Assembly (NCBI RefSeq): GCF_002135415.1
Contig: NZ_NEGJ01000005.1
Location: forward strand, 124,001 to 188,000
Direction of reading: 5' to 3'
Source: Acinetobacter sp. ANC 3832
GTDB taxonomy: Bacteria > Pseudomonadota > Gammaproteobacteria > Pseudomonadales > Moraxellaceae
Length of the DNA stretch: 64,000 nucleotides
The notes under the pieces were generated by a model. That model was not told the origin of the DNA. It saw nothing but the letters and a program-made list of their open reading frames with translations, and did no database searches. Every line of letters begins with the position of its first letter. The stretch's first letter is position 1. Made by a program: the position numbers and the translations under genes. Positions 30,725-40,099 of the stretch are shown in pieces.

Positions 30725-30775
30725 GGCGTTATTACACATCGGTTTTTTCCAACGTGTTCAATGAATCATAACGCC
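30725..30775 (-). promoter_or_regulatory. Candidate structured RNA element in the sucA leader
   Basis: Read on the minus strand, an outer 8-bp helix (30768-30775 with 30725-30732, GGCGTTAT/ATAACGCC) encloses an inner 8-bp helix (30749-30756 with 30735-30742, CACGTTGG/CCGATGTG, two G-T pairs) capped by six A. It lies about 105 nt before the sucA start. Position and form suggest a cis-regulatory leader; a sucA leader motif is known in related bacteria (Rfam sucA-II), but identity is not shown here. Confidence 0.5.
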
Positions 30776-31355
30776 TCCATTGGCATCATCACTCATTCAT
30801 ATACTCGGTCGAAACCGAGCAATTTTTTGCAAATCGTCTTAGAAAAAATAAATTCACGATTTAACTTTTCTAAAACGGTTTCAATCTCTATTTTATAAAC
30901 TTAAGTTGCGCATTCTTATGTTGAAAAAATGTACATTAAACAGCGACTTTTTCACATATAGATATTTGTTAAATCCTAACATGAAGTCTCGTATCAATTG
31001 ATTTTTTTGACACATACCATCCATAAATTAGCTAAATACAACTACAACTTTTTCATTTATGATGTCGCGCTGCATCTAAATTTTAGATCTACTTAATATA
31101 AAAAACATATCGATGCTTATTTCAAATAGCAAAAAAGAGCGCATTTTTCCAAACTGCCCTCTCCTCTGTGTTACATCATAACATTTTTATTCATGCTTAT
31201 GCAGACTATTCCGCAATACCAGAATATAGCTTGAACTCATATTAAACGATTCAAGCCATGTTTCATTACATAAGTAACACAACAAGAACGAATCAAACCA
31301 ATGTATAAAAGACTGATATTCAAACTAAATACATAAATACTTTTTAAGAATCCAT

Positions 31356-31391
31356 AAAAAAGAGCACATATCAAATGACATGTGCTCTTTT
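31356..31391 (-). terminator. Terminator of the sdhCDAB operon
   Basis: AAAAGAGCACAT (31358-31369) pairs with ATGTGCTCTTTT (31380-31391); a T tract follows on the minus strand, 10 bp beyond the sdhB stop. Confidence 0.9.
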
Positions 31392-31401
31392 GCGTACAGT
31401 A

Positions 31402-32112
31402 TTAACCTGCTTGGTCAAACAACATGCTACGGATGTGACCGATCGCTTTTGTTGGATTCAAACCTTTAGGACAAACTGATACACAGTTCATAATACCTTT
31501 ACAACGGAACAACGAGAACGGGTCATCAAGACGAGATAAACGATCTTGAGTTGCTGTATCACGTGAATCGATGATGAAACGGTATGCATTTAACAATGCA
31601 GATGGACCCAAGAATTTATCAGGGTTCCACCAGAACGATGGGCAAGCTGTTGAACAACATGCGCAAAGAATACATTCATACAGACCATTCAAATGATCAC
31701 GTTCTTCAGGTGACTGTAAACGTTCTTTTGGAGGAGCTGGCTGATTGTTAATCAGGAAGGGTTGGATTTTGTCATATTGATCATAGAATTGGTTCATATC
31801 AACAACCAAATCTTTAACCACTGGCAAACCAGGAAGTGGACGAATCACGATTTTTTCAGGTAAATCGTTCAAATTCCACAAACAAGCCAAACCATTTTTA
31901 CCATTAATGTTCACACCATCCGAACCACAAATACCTTCACGGCATGAACGACGGAATGTTAATGTTTCATCCTGTACTTTTAACGCAAGAAGAGCATCAA
32001 GCAACATACGGTGCTTATCAGTCAATTCAAGTTTAAAAGTTTGCATGTACGGTGCTTTATCCTTATCAGGATCATAGCGGTAGATTTCGAAAGTACGAGT
32101 GCCTCTACTCAT
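31402..32112 (-). CDS. sdhB: Succinate dehydrogenase iron-sulfur subunit
   Basis: 236 aa. The 2Fe-2S plant-type ferredoxin domain has CREGICGSDGVNINGK with the later Cys in LACLWN. The 4Fe-4S and 3Fe-4S clusters are held by CILCACCSTACPSFWW and CKGIMNCVSVCPKGLNP. It passes electrons from SdhA to the membrane quinone site. Last gene of sdhCDAB, 14 bp after sdhA. Confidence 0.98.
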   Translation of the reverse strand: MSRGTRTFEIYRYDPDKDKAPYMQTFKLELTDKHRMLLDALLALKVQDETLTFRRSCREGICGSDGVNINGKNGLACLWNLNDLPEKIVIRPLPGLPVVKDLVVDMNQFYDQYDKIQPFLINNQPAPPKERLQSPEERDHLNGLYECILCACCSTACPSFWWNPDKFLGPSALLNAYRFIIDSRDTATQDRLSRLDDPFSLFRCKGIMNCVSVCPKGLNPTKAIGHIRSMLFDQAG

Positions 32113-32126
32113 CTTTATTCTCCTAA

Positions 32127-34025
32127 TTAGAATGTGCGTGGTTTAGGTTCAATAGCATCAACAGTTAATGGTCTGTAACGTACTGGTTTGTATTCAAGAC
32201 GGTTGTCTGATGAATACCACAAAGTATGTTTCATCCATTCATCATCACGACGACCATAAGAGTATGTCGGATGATCTGCAGGCAATTCATAATCAACAAC
32301 GGTATGTGCACCACGACATTCTTTACGAGCAGCAGCAGAAATTAATGTTGCTTTTGCGACTTCGTATAAGTTTTCAACTTCCAAAGCTTCAACACGCGCT
32401 GTGTTAAACACTTTAGATTTGTCTTTTAAGTGGATATTACGTACACGTGGTTCAATTGCAAGAATTTGCTTAACACCCTCATCAAGCAAAGCTTGAGTAC
32501 GGAATACACCCGCATGATCTTGAACGATGTCACGAATGGCATCTGCAACTTCTTGAGCATTTTCACCTGAAGTTGACTCATCAAGAAGACGCATACGTTT
32601 CATGGTGTTCACTAAAGCAGTTGTAGGCACTGGCGTATAGTCATCACCGTGATGTTTAGTCACGTAATCAATGATGTGTTCACCCGCAGCTTTACCAAAT
32701 ACCACAAGGTCAAGCAGTGAGTTTGTACCTAAACGGTTTGCACCGTGTACAGACACACAAGAACATTCGCCAATCGCATAGAAACCTTTAACAGGTTTTA
32801 CATAGTTGCGATCAGGATTATTCGTTGTATAAACATCAGTTGTTTTATCATAGCCAGCTTCCAAAGCTACAGTTTCTGCAGTTTCTGGAATAACAACTTG
32901 ACCATGAATATTTGTCGGAATACCACCCATTTGATAATGGATTGTAGGTACGACAGGAATAGATTCTTTAGTGATATCTACGTTTGCGAATTTCTTACCA
33001 ATTTCAAATACTGATGGTAAGCGCTTCATAATCGTATCAGCACCCAAATGTGTCATATCAAGAAGGATATAATCACCTTTAGGGCCACAACCGCGACCTT
33101 CTTTGATTTCTTGGTCCATAGAGCGTGATACGAAATCACGTGGTGCCAAATCTTTCAAAGTTGGTGCATAACGTTCCATGAACGGTTCGCCGTCTTTGTT
33201 ACGAAGGATTGCACCTTCACCGCGACAACCTTCCGTCAACAACACGCCCGCGCCCGCAACACCCGTTGGGTGGAACTGCCAGAATTCCATATCTTGTAAT
33301 GGAATACCTGCACGCGCCGCCATACCAAGACCGTCACCAGTATTAATATAAGCATTGGTTGATGCACGATAAACACGACCAGCACCACCCGTAGCAAATA
33401 ATGTTGCTTTTGCTTGGAATACTGCAATATTACCCGTTTCTTGGTCAATTGCAGTCACACCAATCACAGTACCATCATCTTCACGAATAAGATCAAGTGC
33501 GATCCATTCAACAAAGAATTGAGTACCCATTTTTACGTTGCTTTGATACAAAGTATGCAATAAAGCATGACCTGTACGATCGGCAGCAGCACATGCACGT
33601 GGAACTGGTTTTTCACCATAGTTCGCAGAGTGACCACCAAATGGACGCTGGTAGATTGTACCGTCAGCATTACGGTCAAATGGCATACCCATGTGCTCTA
33701 ATTCATAGACCACTTTAGGCGCTTCACGACACATAAATTCGATTGCATCTTGGTCACCTAACCAGTCAGAACCTTTTACCGTGTCATAGAAGTGATAGTG
33801 CCAGTTATCATCTTGCATATTACCAAGAGATGCACCAATACCACCTTGTGCCGCAACAGTGTGTGAACGTGTTGGGAATACTTTAGTCAGAACTGCTACT
33901 TTCAAACCAGCTTGAGCAAGTTGATATGAAGCACGCATACCTGAACCACCACCACCGACGATAACTGCGTCGAAAGCTTGGCTTGGAATATTTGAATAAT
34001 CTTCTTTAGGGGTTATAGCGCCCAT
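32127..34025 (-). CDS. sdhA: Succinate dehydrogenase flavoprotein subunit
   Basis: 632 aa. It oxidises succinate to fumarate on covalent FAD. The Rossmann motif is VGGGGSGMRAS (residues 23-33); FAD is attached to His55 in PTRSHTVAAQGG. The capping domain and the HPTGVAGAGVLLTEGCRGEGA active-site segment are present. The N-terminus is about 15 residues longer than in enterics. Third gene of the operon, 12 bp after sdhD. Confidence 0.98.
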   Translation of the reverse strand: MGAITPKEDYSNIPSQAFDAVIVGGGGSGMRASYQLAQAGLKVAVLTKVFPTRSHTVAAQGGIGASLGNMQDDNWHYHFYDTVKGSDWLGDQDAIEFMCREAPKVVYELEHMGMPFDRNADGTIYQRPFGGHSANYGEKPVPRACAAADRTGHALLHTLYQSNVKMGTQFFVEWIALDLIREDDGTVIGVTAIDQETGNIAVFQAKATLFATGGAGRVYRASTNAYINTGDGLGMAARAGIPLQDMEFWQFHPTGVAGAGVLLTEGCRGEGAILRNKDGEPFMERYAPTLKDLAPRDFVSRSMDQEIKEGRGCGPKGDYILLDMTHLGADTIMKRLPSVFEIGKKFANVDITKESIPVVPTIHYQMGGIPTNIHGQVVIPETAETVALEAGYDKTTDVYTTNNPDRNYVKPVKGFYAIGECSCVSVHGANRLGTNSLLDLVVFGKAAGEHIIDYVTKHHGDDYTPVPTTALVNTMKRMRLLDESTSGENAQEVADAIRDIVQDHAGVFRTQALLDEGVKQILAIEPRVRNIHLKDKSKVFNTARVEALEVENLYEVAKATLISAAARKECRGAHTVVDYELPADHPTYSYGRRDDEWMKHTLWYSSDNRLEYKPVRYRPLTVDAIEPKPRTF

Positions 34026-34037
34026 GACATTTTCCTA

Positions 34038-34418
34038 TCAATTTGCCCAAAAAATCTGGATCGCCCAGATTGCATATGCAATGACAGCAATAATTACTGC
34101 TGAAGTCAGCACAAGGCGTACACCTGGAGCTGAAGGACCCATTTGACGCGTAGTCACATAGTCAGTGAATACTTGCCACATGCCGATCCACGCATGCGCA
34201 ACAAGAGATAAGACTGCCAATAAAGAAAGAATCTTCATTGGTAATGTCATCATAAAGCCGTACCACTGCTCAAAGTTAAAACCGCTATTGCAAAGGATCC
34301 AACCAAAAACGATAACAGTATAAACAGCCAGTACAACAGCACTTACGCGCTGGACAAACCAGTCACGAGAACCTGAACCCGAAAAACCAGTAGCACTTTT
34401 CATTAGAGTACGATCCAT
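34038..34418 (-). CDS. sdhD: Succinate dehydrogenase membrane anchor subunit D
   Basis: 126 aa with three membrane helices (about 26-47, 58-79 and 97-122). The heme-ligand His lies in VAHAWIGMWQVFTDYV. It pairs with SdhC to bind heme b and ubiquinone. It overlaps the end of sdhC by 16 bp, so the two anchor subunits are translationally coupled. Confidence 0.96.
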   Translation of the reverse strand: MDRTLMKSATGFSGSGSRDWFVQRVSAVVLAVYTVIVFGWILCNSGFNFEQWYGFMMTLPMKILSLLAVLSLVAHAWIGMWQVFTDYVTTRQMGPSAPGVRLVLTSAVIIAVIAYAIWAIQIFWAN

Positions 34419-34801
34419 ACAAATGCTGCAACAATACCAATTGCAGACAAGATTAATGCGATAGTAGATGCAACACGGCCACTTTGCAGCTCTTCCGCAA
34501 TACCTTGGTCAGCAAGCAAATGCTTAACACCCGCAATAAAATGGAAAATTAAGCCGGCTACGAATACCCATACGACAAAACGTACAATGAAGCCACCAAG
34601 AATTGCCTGAACTTGAGCAAAACCTTCTGGTGAAGACAATGATTTGTCTAAAAGCCACAAAAGTACCGGTACGAGTAAAAATACGATGACACCAGAAAGA
34701 CGGTGTAGAATTGATGCAATAGCCACAGGGGATTTTAAGTTTACTTCTAAAACTTGACCCATGGACAAATTGACAGGTCTGTTGCTTTTCACAGCGGGCA
34801 T
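34403..34801 (-). CDS. sdhC: Succinate dehydrogenase cytochrome b556 subunit C
   Basis: 132 aa with three membrane helices. SPVAIASILHRLSG is the conserved quinone-site signature and HFIAGVKHLLAD carries the heme-ligand His. First gene of sdhCDAB. The AGG before the ATG is almost in contact with it, while a better-placed GGAG lies inside a hairpin (34813-34830); initiation may therefore be controlled. Confidence 0.96.
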   Translation of the reverse strand: MPAVKSNRPVNLSMGQVLEVNLKSPVAIASILHRLSGVIVFLLVPVLLWLLDKSLSSPEGFAQVQAILGGFIVRFVVWVFVAGLIFHFIAGVKHLLADQGIAEELQSGRVASTIALILSAIGIVAAFVWIVL

Positions 34802-34810
34802 CCTGTAAGT

Positions 34811-34830
34811 AAAAACTCCGTCCGGAGTTT
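34811..34830 (-). promoter_or_regulatory. Hairpin in the sdhC 5' leader, attenuator-like
   Basis: AAACTCCG (34813-34820) and CGGAGTTT (34823-34830) form an 8-bp perfect stem. On the minus strand it ends in five T and stops about 12 bases before the sdhC ATG. It could act as a weak terminator or hide the GGAG it contains. Confidence 0.5.
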
Positions 34831-35751
34831 GTTGGAATTAATTCGAAGGAAAGCTGGCATTATTAGACTTCTACAATATTTATGCAGCGTCTAATTTTAA
34901 AACGACAGGGAATTATAAAACGTGAGCTGTCAAAATACAAACGATGTAAGGTGGCTTTTTCTTTAAAAAAGTCTCAAATAAGAATCATTTACAATGATTT
35001 CATCTGTATTTTGTATTAAAAGCCTACAGCTAAAAACCCTATCTTATTATTTTTTATAACTTTAGTTAGAAACACTTTGACTCTCCTATTTATTATCAAT
35101 TGTTTTTTTAATTTTAGACTAAAGAACAACATTACGGACAATTTTGTCCACCACGGTATAAATGCGTTTTATCAGTGCATATTTATTATAAAAAAGTACC
35201 ATTTCCTCTGGTGATACCTCCTGCTATTTTATTTTCAAATACTCATTATTCATTTTAAATTATTTGACTTACATGTTTATAAAAGAAAAGAATGACTTAG
35301 TTTATAAATACACATCTTTTATAAAGCTTCTTTTTTTAATATTTGAATATTTTTAGTACGCTCAAATCATGCCTTTTTAGTTTATTTGACTATTTTTCAT
35401 ACTTAAATTTACTATACAAGAATCATTTTTTAATCAAACAAACACTAAAATGAAAAAAAATATTTCAAAGTTTTAGCTGAATAATTTCCACCCAAATATA
35501 ACAGCAAGTCAAATGTAAGTTATGAGTTTTATATGCTTTTAGCATAATCAACGTAATTAAAGGATCTATACAAAAATCATCAATTCTGAACAAAAATGCC
35601 CTTCCCGCTTTACCAAATATGATTATTTTTCTGCACCTCTCTCTGAATTTGCCTTATTATACTGTCCCGATGCTGTAATTTAACATTCTCTACATATGAG
35701 TTTGTTAGACTAACCTACTGTGGAAACATAATTTTTTATCCATAAGTATAA

Positions 35752-35779
35752 TTGACAAAATTTCAGTACTCACTAAGCT
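35752..35779 (+). promoter_or_regulatory. Possible gltA promoter
   Basis: A perfect TTGACA -35 (35752-35757), a 16-bp spacer and TAAGCT (35774-35779), a weak match to the -10 consensus, about 90 bp before the gltA start. The -35 is good and the -10 is poor, hence low confidence. Confidence 0.35.
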
Positions 35780-35867
35780 TAAAGCAATTTTGATCCGTCT
35801 AATTCCTGCATTAAAAAATGAAACTGCGAGTTAGATAAAATATTCACCAGGACAGGAGATCGATTAA

Positions 35868-37142
35868 ATGTCTGAAGCAACTGGCAAAAAAGCCGTATTA
35901 CAGCTCGATGGCAAAGAAATTGTATTACCAATTTACAGCGGCACATTGGGGCCAGATGTAATCGACGTTAAAGATGTGTTGGCCTCAGGTCACTTTACTT
36001 TTGATCCTGGTTTTATGGCTACAGCTGCATGCGAGTCTAAAATCACTTTCATCGATGGTGATAAAGGTGTTCTTTTACACCGTGGTTATCCAATTGCACA
36101 ACTTGCAACTCAAGCTTCTTACCTTGAAACTTGCTACCTTTTGTTAAGCGGTGAACTTCCAACTACTGAACAAAAAACAGACTTCGAAAACAAAGTACGC
36201 AACCACACAATGGTTCACGACCAAGTCAGCCGTTTCTTTAATGGTTTCCGTCGTGATGCTCACCCTATGGCGGTGATGTGCGGTGTTGTTGGTGCGTTAT
36301 CTGCGTTCTATCACAATGGTTTTGACGTTGAAAATGTTGACCATCGTGAAATCACTGCTGTTCGTTTAGTTGCTAAAATTCCAACTTTAGCGGCTTGGAC
36401 GTACAAATATACAGTGGGTCAACCGTTCGTTTACCCACGTAACGATTTAAGCTATGCAGAAAACTTCTTATATATGATGTTCTCTACACCAGCAGATCGT
36501 GATTACAAAGTTAATCCAATCCTTGCGAAAGCAATGGATCGTATTTTCACACTTCATGCTGACCATGAACAAAATGCTTCTACGTCTACAGTACGTTTAG
36601 CTGGTTCTACTGGCGCTAACCCATATGCATGTATCGCTGCGGGTATTGCTGCACTTTGGGGACCTGCTCACGGTGGCGCAAACGAAGCTGTACTGAAAAT
36701 GCTTGATGAAATTGGTAGCGTTGAAAACGTTGCTGGCTTCATGGAAAAAGTTAAAACGAAAGAAGTTAAACTTATGGGCTTCGGTCACCGAGTTTATAAA
36801 AACTTCGATCCACGCGCTAAAGTAATGAAAGAAACGTGTGATGAAGTTCTTAGCGCGCTTGGTATTAACGATCCACAACTTGCACTTGCAATGGAATTAG
36901 AACGTATCGCATTAAGCGATCCGTACTTCATTGAACGCAAACTTTACCCTAACGTAGATTTCTACTCAGGTATCATCCTTAAAGCGATTGGTATTCCAAC
37001 AGAAATGTTTACGGTAATCTTTGCACTTGCACGTACTGTTGGCTGGATCAGCCATTGGTTAGAAATGCACAGCGGTCCTTACAAAATCGGTCGTCCTCGT
37101 CAACTTTATACTGGTGAAGTTCAACGCGACATCAAACGTTAA
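35868..37142 (+). CDS. gltA: Citrate synthase, type II
   Basis: 424 aa, the length of the hexameric, NADH-sensitive Gram-negative form. It condenses oxaloacetate and acetyl-CoA. Catalytic His lie in [12 protein letters not shown] and [15 protein letters not shown]; the catalytic Asp is in [10 protein letters not shown]. An AGGAGAT ribosome binding site precedes the ATG. It is divergent from sdhCDAB, as in many gammaproteobacteria, and has its own terminator. Confidence 0.98.
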   Translation: MSEATGKKAVLQLDGKEIVLPIYSGTLGPDVIDVKDVLASGHFTFDPGFMATAACESKITFIDGDKGVLLHRGYPIAQLATQASYLETCYLLLSGELPTTEQKTDFENKVRNHTMVHDQVSRFFNGFRRDAHPMAVMCGVVGALSAFYHNGFDVENVDHREITAVRLVAKIPTLAAWTYKYTVGQPFVYPRNDLSYAENFLYMMFSTPADRDYKVNPILAKAMDRIFTLHADHEQNASTSTVRLAGSTGANPYACIAAGIAALWGPAHGGANEAVLKMLDEIGSVENVAGFMEKVKTKEVKLMGFGHRVYKNFDPRAKVMKETCDEVLSALGINDPQLALAMELERIALSDPYFIERKLYPNVDFYSGIILKAIGIPTEMFTVIFALARTVGWISHWLEMHSGPYKIGRPRQLYTGEVQRDIKR

Positions 37143-37172
37143 TTCGTTTCGCGTTCTGACTGAACAAAAGAG

Positions 37173-37195
37173 CCACCCTTCGGGGTGGTTTTTTA
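37173..37195 (+). terminator. Terminator of gltA
   Basis: CCACCC-TTCG-GGGTGG (37173-37188) followed by six T. Confidence 0.92.
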
Positions 37196-37410
37196 TACCT
37201 AAAAACTTCAGAGAGATAGCTTTAACATTATCTTTCGTCCTATTCACTTAAAAACTAAATAAGCTCACCTTATTCTCAAAACATAATCAATCATCTACAT
37301 TTAAACCCTAAACCATTCCAAATAACTTACGTCAACATTAGTCTCACTAAAGCAAAGGATTTGATATACGAAGCCCAATGAACTCCTTAATCTAGTTTTA
37401 GCATAAAATA

Positions 37411-37438
37411 ATAAAAACCCTGAAAAATCAGGGCTTTT
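37411..37438 (-). terminator. Terminator of the monooxygenase operon
   Basis: CCCTGA (37418-37423) pairs with TCAGGG (37428-37433); a TTTTTA tract follows on the minus strand. Confidence 0.8.
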
Positions 37439-37454
37439 GTATCAAATTAAATAA

Positions 37455-39194
37455 TTAAGATTTAACATTATAATTATTTAAATCCAACTCTTTCAGTTGT
37501 TTTCTTAACTCATTCAATGACCAAGGCCATGCTGCAAAGTTACGACCATTTTCATCAAGATAATAAGACTTACAGCCACCTGCATTAAATACTGTCGTTT
37601 TCAAATGCTTCTGTAATTTCACATTATGATAATCAACAACATCTTTCTTAATTTCAAAACGCGGGAATTTTTGATCACGCATTTTCAAAAGACCATTCAC
37701 AATATAGCCAATTTGCGCTTCCGCAATCCCAATGAATGAATCATAAACCAAGATGTTTGGCCCCAAGACCAAGAATGCATTCGGTACATTTTCAATACTG
37801 GTACCTAAATAAGCTTCAGGCGAACTATCTTTCCAGCGTTCAGCAAGGATTTTACCATTTGCATCACTTACACGCTTTCCAATTGGAGGATGAGACACTT
37901 CAAAACCTGTTCCCCAAATAATAACATCGACTTCATGACGCTCACCATTTGCAGAAATAACCGTATTACCATCAATTTCAACCAAACCATGCGGAATCAA
38001 ACTTACATTGTCTTGTTGTAATGCAGGATAATAGTTGTTTGCGAACAATAGACGCTTACAACCAATATCAAAATTTGGCGTTACATTTTTACGTAACTGA
38101 TCATCACTAATTTGTAAACGTAACAACTGACGGCTAATCACATTAATCGGTTTTAAAATTTTAGGATTACGTAAACCAAAATTAATACCATTTAAAATCT
38201 GTGCAATGCTGTTACGCCAAGTTTTCTGGATGATTGGGAAACGACCAATAATACTTTTAGCAGTATCATTTAAATCCATATCCGCTTTTGGCAATACCCA
38301 CGGCGCAGTACGTTGGAATACAAATAATTCCCTCACTAAAGGTTGTACTTGTGGAACAAACTGAATTGCAGATGCACCTGTACCAATCACAGCAACACGC
38401 TTATCTGTTAAATCATAATCATGATTCCAACGTGCTGAATGGAACATCTCACCTTTAAAGGTTTCAAGACCTTTTAATTTCGGTAATGATGGTTCTGTAA
38501 TTGGACCTGTAGTGAAAATCACTGTTTTAGCTTGATAAGAACCTTTAGATGTTTCTAAATTCCAAATACCTTTTGTCTCATCCCACTTTGCACTGATCAA
38601 CTCATTATTGAACTCAATCTTTCCACCTAGATTATATTTCTCAACAACTTCTTCCAAATAGGTCAGAATTTCAGGTTGTTTCGCGAATAAGTGGCTCCAT
38701 TTATGGCTTGGCGAAAATGAGAAGGAATATAAAGCTGAAGGAACATCACAACCGCAACCTGGATAATTATTATCACGCCACGTACCACCGACTCGGCTGG
38801 CTTTTTCAAGTACGATATAATTGTCATAACCGACTTGATTCATTTTATGTGCTGCAGCAATCCCTGAAACACCTGCACCCACCACAATCGTGTCATACAC
38901 ATGTACAGGTACTGGTTGTTTCTGAACAAGTGCTTTTTGCTGTGCAGTTTCATCTTTTTGCACAGTACCAGCTTTTTCACTTTCTGTTGCTTTTACTTCA
39001 GGTTTTTCAGTCGTTTTCGGCTCAACTTTCACTTCTGCTTTTGGCTCAACTGGTTTTTTTACAATTTCAGGTTTTACTACATCACCAACTATTTTAACTG
39101 ATGATGTTGTTTGTTCTGTTTCAACTTTTTCAGCCGCTGTTTTTTTCTCGATCTTTTCTTCTGGTGCAAGATCCAATGTTGTTTCAGTTGTCAT
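37455..39194 (-). CDS. Baeyer-Villiger/FMO-like flavin monooxygenase with a low-complexity N-terminal tail
   Basis: 579 aa. Residues 1 to about 97 are Lys/Glu/Val/Thr/Pro-rich without hydrophobic segments. The catalytic part then starts with FAD motif VVGAGVSG (104-111), the variant fingerprint F246-x-G248-xxx-H252-xxx-W256-N257 and NADPH motif IGTGASA (270-276). Such enzymes insert oxygen into ketones or oxidise N/S atoms with NADPH. It is the last gene of a three-gene operon, 17 bp after an SDR. The tail's role is unknown and the substrate cannot be told. Confidence 0.9.
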   Translation of the reverse strand: MTTETTLDLAPEEKIEKKTAAEKVETEQTTSSVKIVGDVVKPEIVKKPVEPKAEVKVEPKTTEKPEVKATESEKAGTVQKDETAQQKALVQKQPVPVHVYDTIVVGAGVSGIAAAHKMNQVGYDNYIVLEKASRVGGTWRDNNYPGCGCDVPSALYSFSFSPSHKWSHLFAKQPEILTYLEEVVEKYNLGGKIEFNNELISAKWDETKGIWNLETSKGSYQAKTVIFTTGPITEPSLPKLKGLETFKGEMFHSARWNHDYDLTDKRVAVIGTGASAIQFVPQVQPLVRELFVFQRTAPWVLPKADMDLNDTAKSIIGRFPIIQKTWRNSIAQILNGINFGLRNPKILKPINVISRQLLRLQISDDQLRKNVTPNFDIGCKRLLFANNYYPALQQDNVSLIPHGLVEIDGNTVISANGERHEVDVIIWGTGFEVSHPPIGKRVSDANGKILAERWKDSSPEAYLGTSIENVPNAFLVLGPNILVYDSFIGIAEAQIGYIVNGLLKMRDQKFPRFEIKKDVVDYHNVKLQKHLKTTVFNAGGCKSYYLDENGRNFAAWPWSLNELRKQLKELDLNNYNVKS

Positions 39195-39211
39195 CTCTAT
39201 GTTCTCAATTC

Positions 39212-40060
39212 TTATTTCTTAAGGTATTTATTAAATATTGGATAACCAATGCCCAGCATTTTTGCATATAGGCTTGGTGAAGCACGCTTCATTAACCAGA
39301 ACAGTTTTGCATCGGGCTGTGGAATGGTATACAACTTACCTGCATCCAAATTATTCAAGGTTTTAATGGCAACTTTGTCACTGGTAGTAAATGCATGATC
39401 CATCAGTAACTTATCTGCAAGCCCTGAATAATGACTTGGCAAACGACCATTTTTCATAATATTGGTCGGTACAAGTGTTGGGCAAAGCACATTCACACTG
39501 ATTTTATCTTTACGCAACTCTGCTGAAAGTGTTTCAGAGAGTGCCAAAACACTCGATTTAGTCACATTATAGGCTGTCATTTCAGGTGCTGCGGTATACC
39601 CTGCTGCCGAAGCAACGTTAATAATTGCGCCATAGCCCTGTTTTTTAAACTTCGGTACAAAATAGTGACAACCATGAATCACGCCCCAAAGATTCACATG
39701 CATACACCATTGCCAATCATCTAATGACACTTCATCAAACTTACCGCCTAAGCCTACACCTGCATTGTTAATTACCAATGTTACAGGATGACCGAGTAAT
39801 ACTTCTGCTTCATCTGCAAGTGCTTTGACTTGATCTTTATTCCCCACATCACACTTCACAGCAAAAGCTTTGCCTGAAGTTTGTGACTGAATCAATTTCA
39901 CTGTTTCATTTGCTGCATCTAAATTAATATCTGCACAAACAATTGCCCCACCACGCTTTGCAAGTTCCATTGCAAAGCTACGTCCAATTCCACTACCTGC
40001 ACCAGTAACTACAGCATAAGCATTCTGAGTTGGCTTGTGTTTTTTTGAAAAAATTCCCAT
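39212..40060 (-). CDS. Short-chain dehydrogenase/reductase
   Basis: 282 aa, classical SDR with a Lys-rich N-terminus. The cofactor motif is TGAGSGIG (about 19-26), with Asp in VCADIN suggesting NAD preference; NNAGVG and the catalytic Ser (NVASAAG), Tyr and Lys (YNVTK) are intact. The C-terminal part resembles SDRs encoded next to Baeyer-Villiger monooxygenases. A natural partnership would be alcohol-to-ketone oxidation before oxygen insertion; that is inference. Middle gene of the operon. Confidence 0.92.
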   Translation of the reverse strand: MGIFSKKHKPTQNAYAVVTGAGSGIGRSFAMELAKRGGAIVCADINLDAANETVKLIQSQTSGKAFAVKCDVGNKDQVKALADEAEVLLGHPVTLVINNAGVGLGGKFDEVSLDDWQWCMHVNLWGVIHGCHYFVPKFKKQGYGAIINVASAAGYTAAPEMTAYNVTKSSVLALSETLSAELRKDKISVNVLCPTLVPTNIMKNGRLPSHYSGLADKLLMDHAFTTSDKVAIKTLNNLDAGKLYTIPQPDAKLFWLMKRASPSLYAKMLGIGYPIFNKYLKK

Positions 40061-40099
40061 TCATTTATTCCATTTATTTTTTTAATAACTTAATTAACT

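Larger units (their letters stand above)
30621..31401. other. Gene-free region between sdhB and sucA: sucA leader and sdhB terminator
   Basis: 781 bp, no coding sequence. It holds the sdhB terminator (31356-31391), a CTCGGT/ACCGAG hairpin with a CGAA loop (30804-30819) and a two-helix element (30725-30775) close to sucA. Its length suggests sucAB-lpd is transcribed from its own promoter here, although I cannot fix the promoter with confidence. Confidence 0.6.
34802..35867. other. 1.07-kb gene-free divergent region between sdhC and gltA
   Basis: AT-rich, no open reading frame of note on either strand. It contains a hairpin next to sdhC (34811-34830), a perfect palindrome AATCATT-TAC-AATGATT (34983-34999), and a TTGACA box (35752-35757) upstream of gltA with only a weak -10. 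It must carry the promoters of both the sdh operon and gltA. I see nothing else that can be named. Confidence 0.6.
37143..37454. other. Gene-free stretch between convergent gltA and monooxygenase genes
   Basis: 312 bp holding a terminator at each end (37173-37195 plus, 37411-37438 minus). I see no other structure between them. Confidence 0.6.

Noticed and set aside
34983-34999. The sdh-upstream palindrome read as a Fur box
   Set aside because: The half-sites point the opposite way from the Fur consensus (AATGAT-A-ATCATT), so it is only listed as a palindrome.
38708-39097. A 129-codon frame antisense to the monooxygenase tail
   Set aside because: It is a by-product of the low-complexity Lys/Glu codons on the other strand; no start signal or domain.
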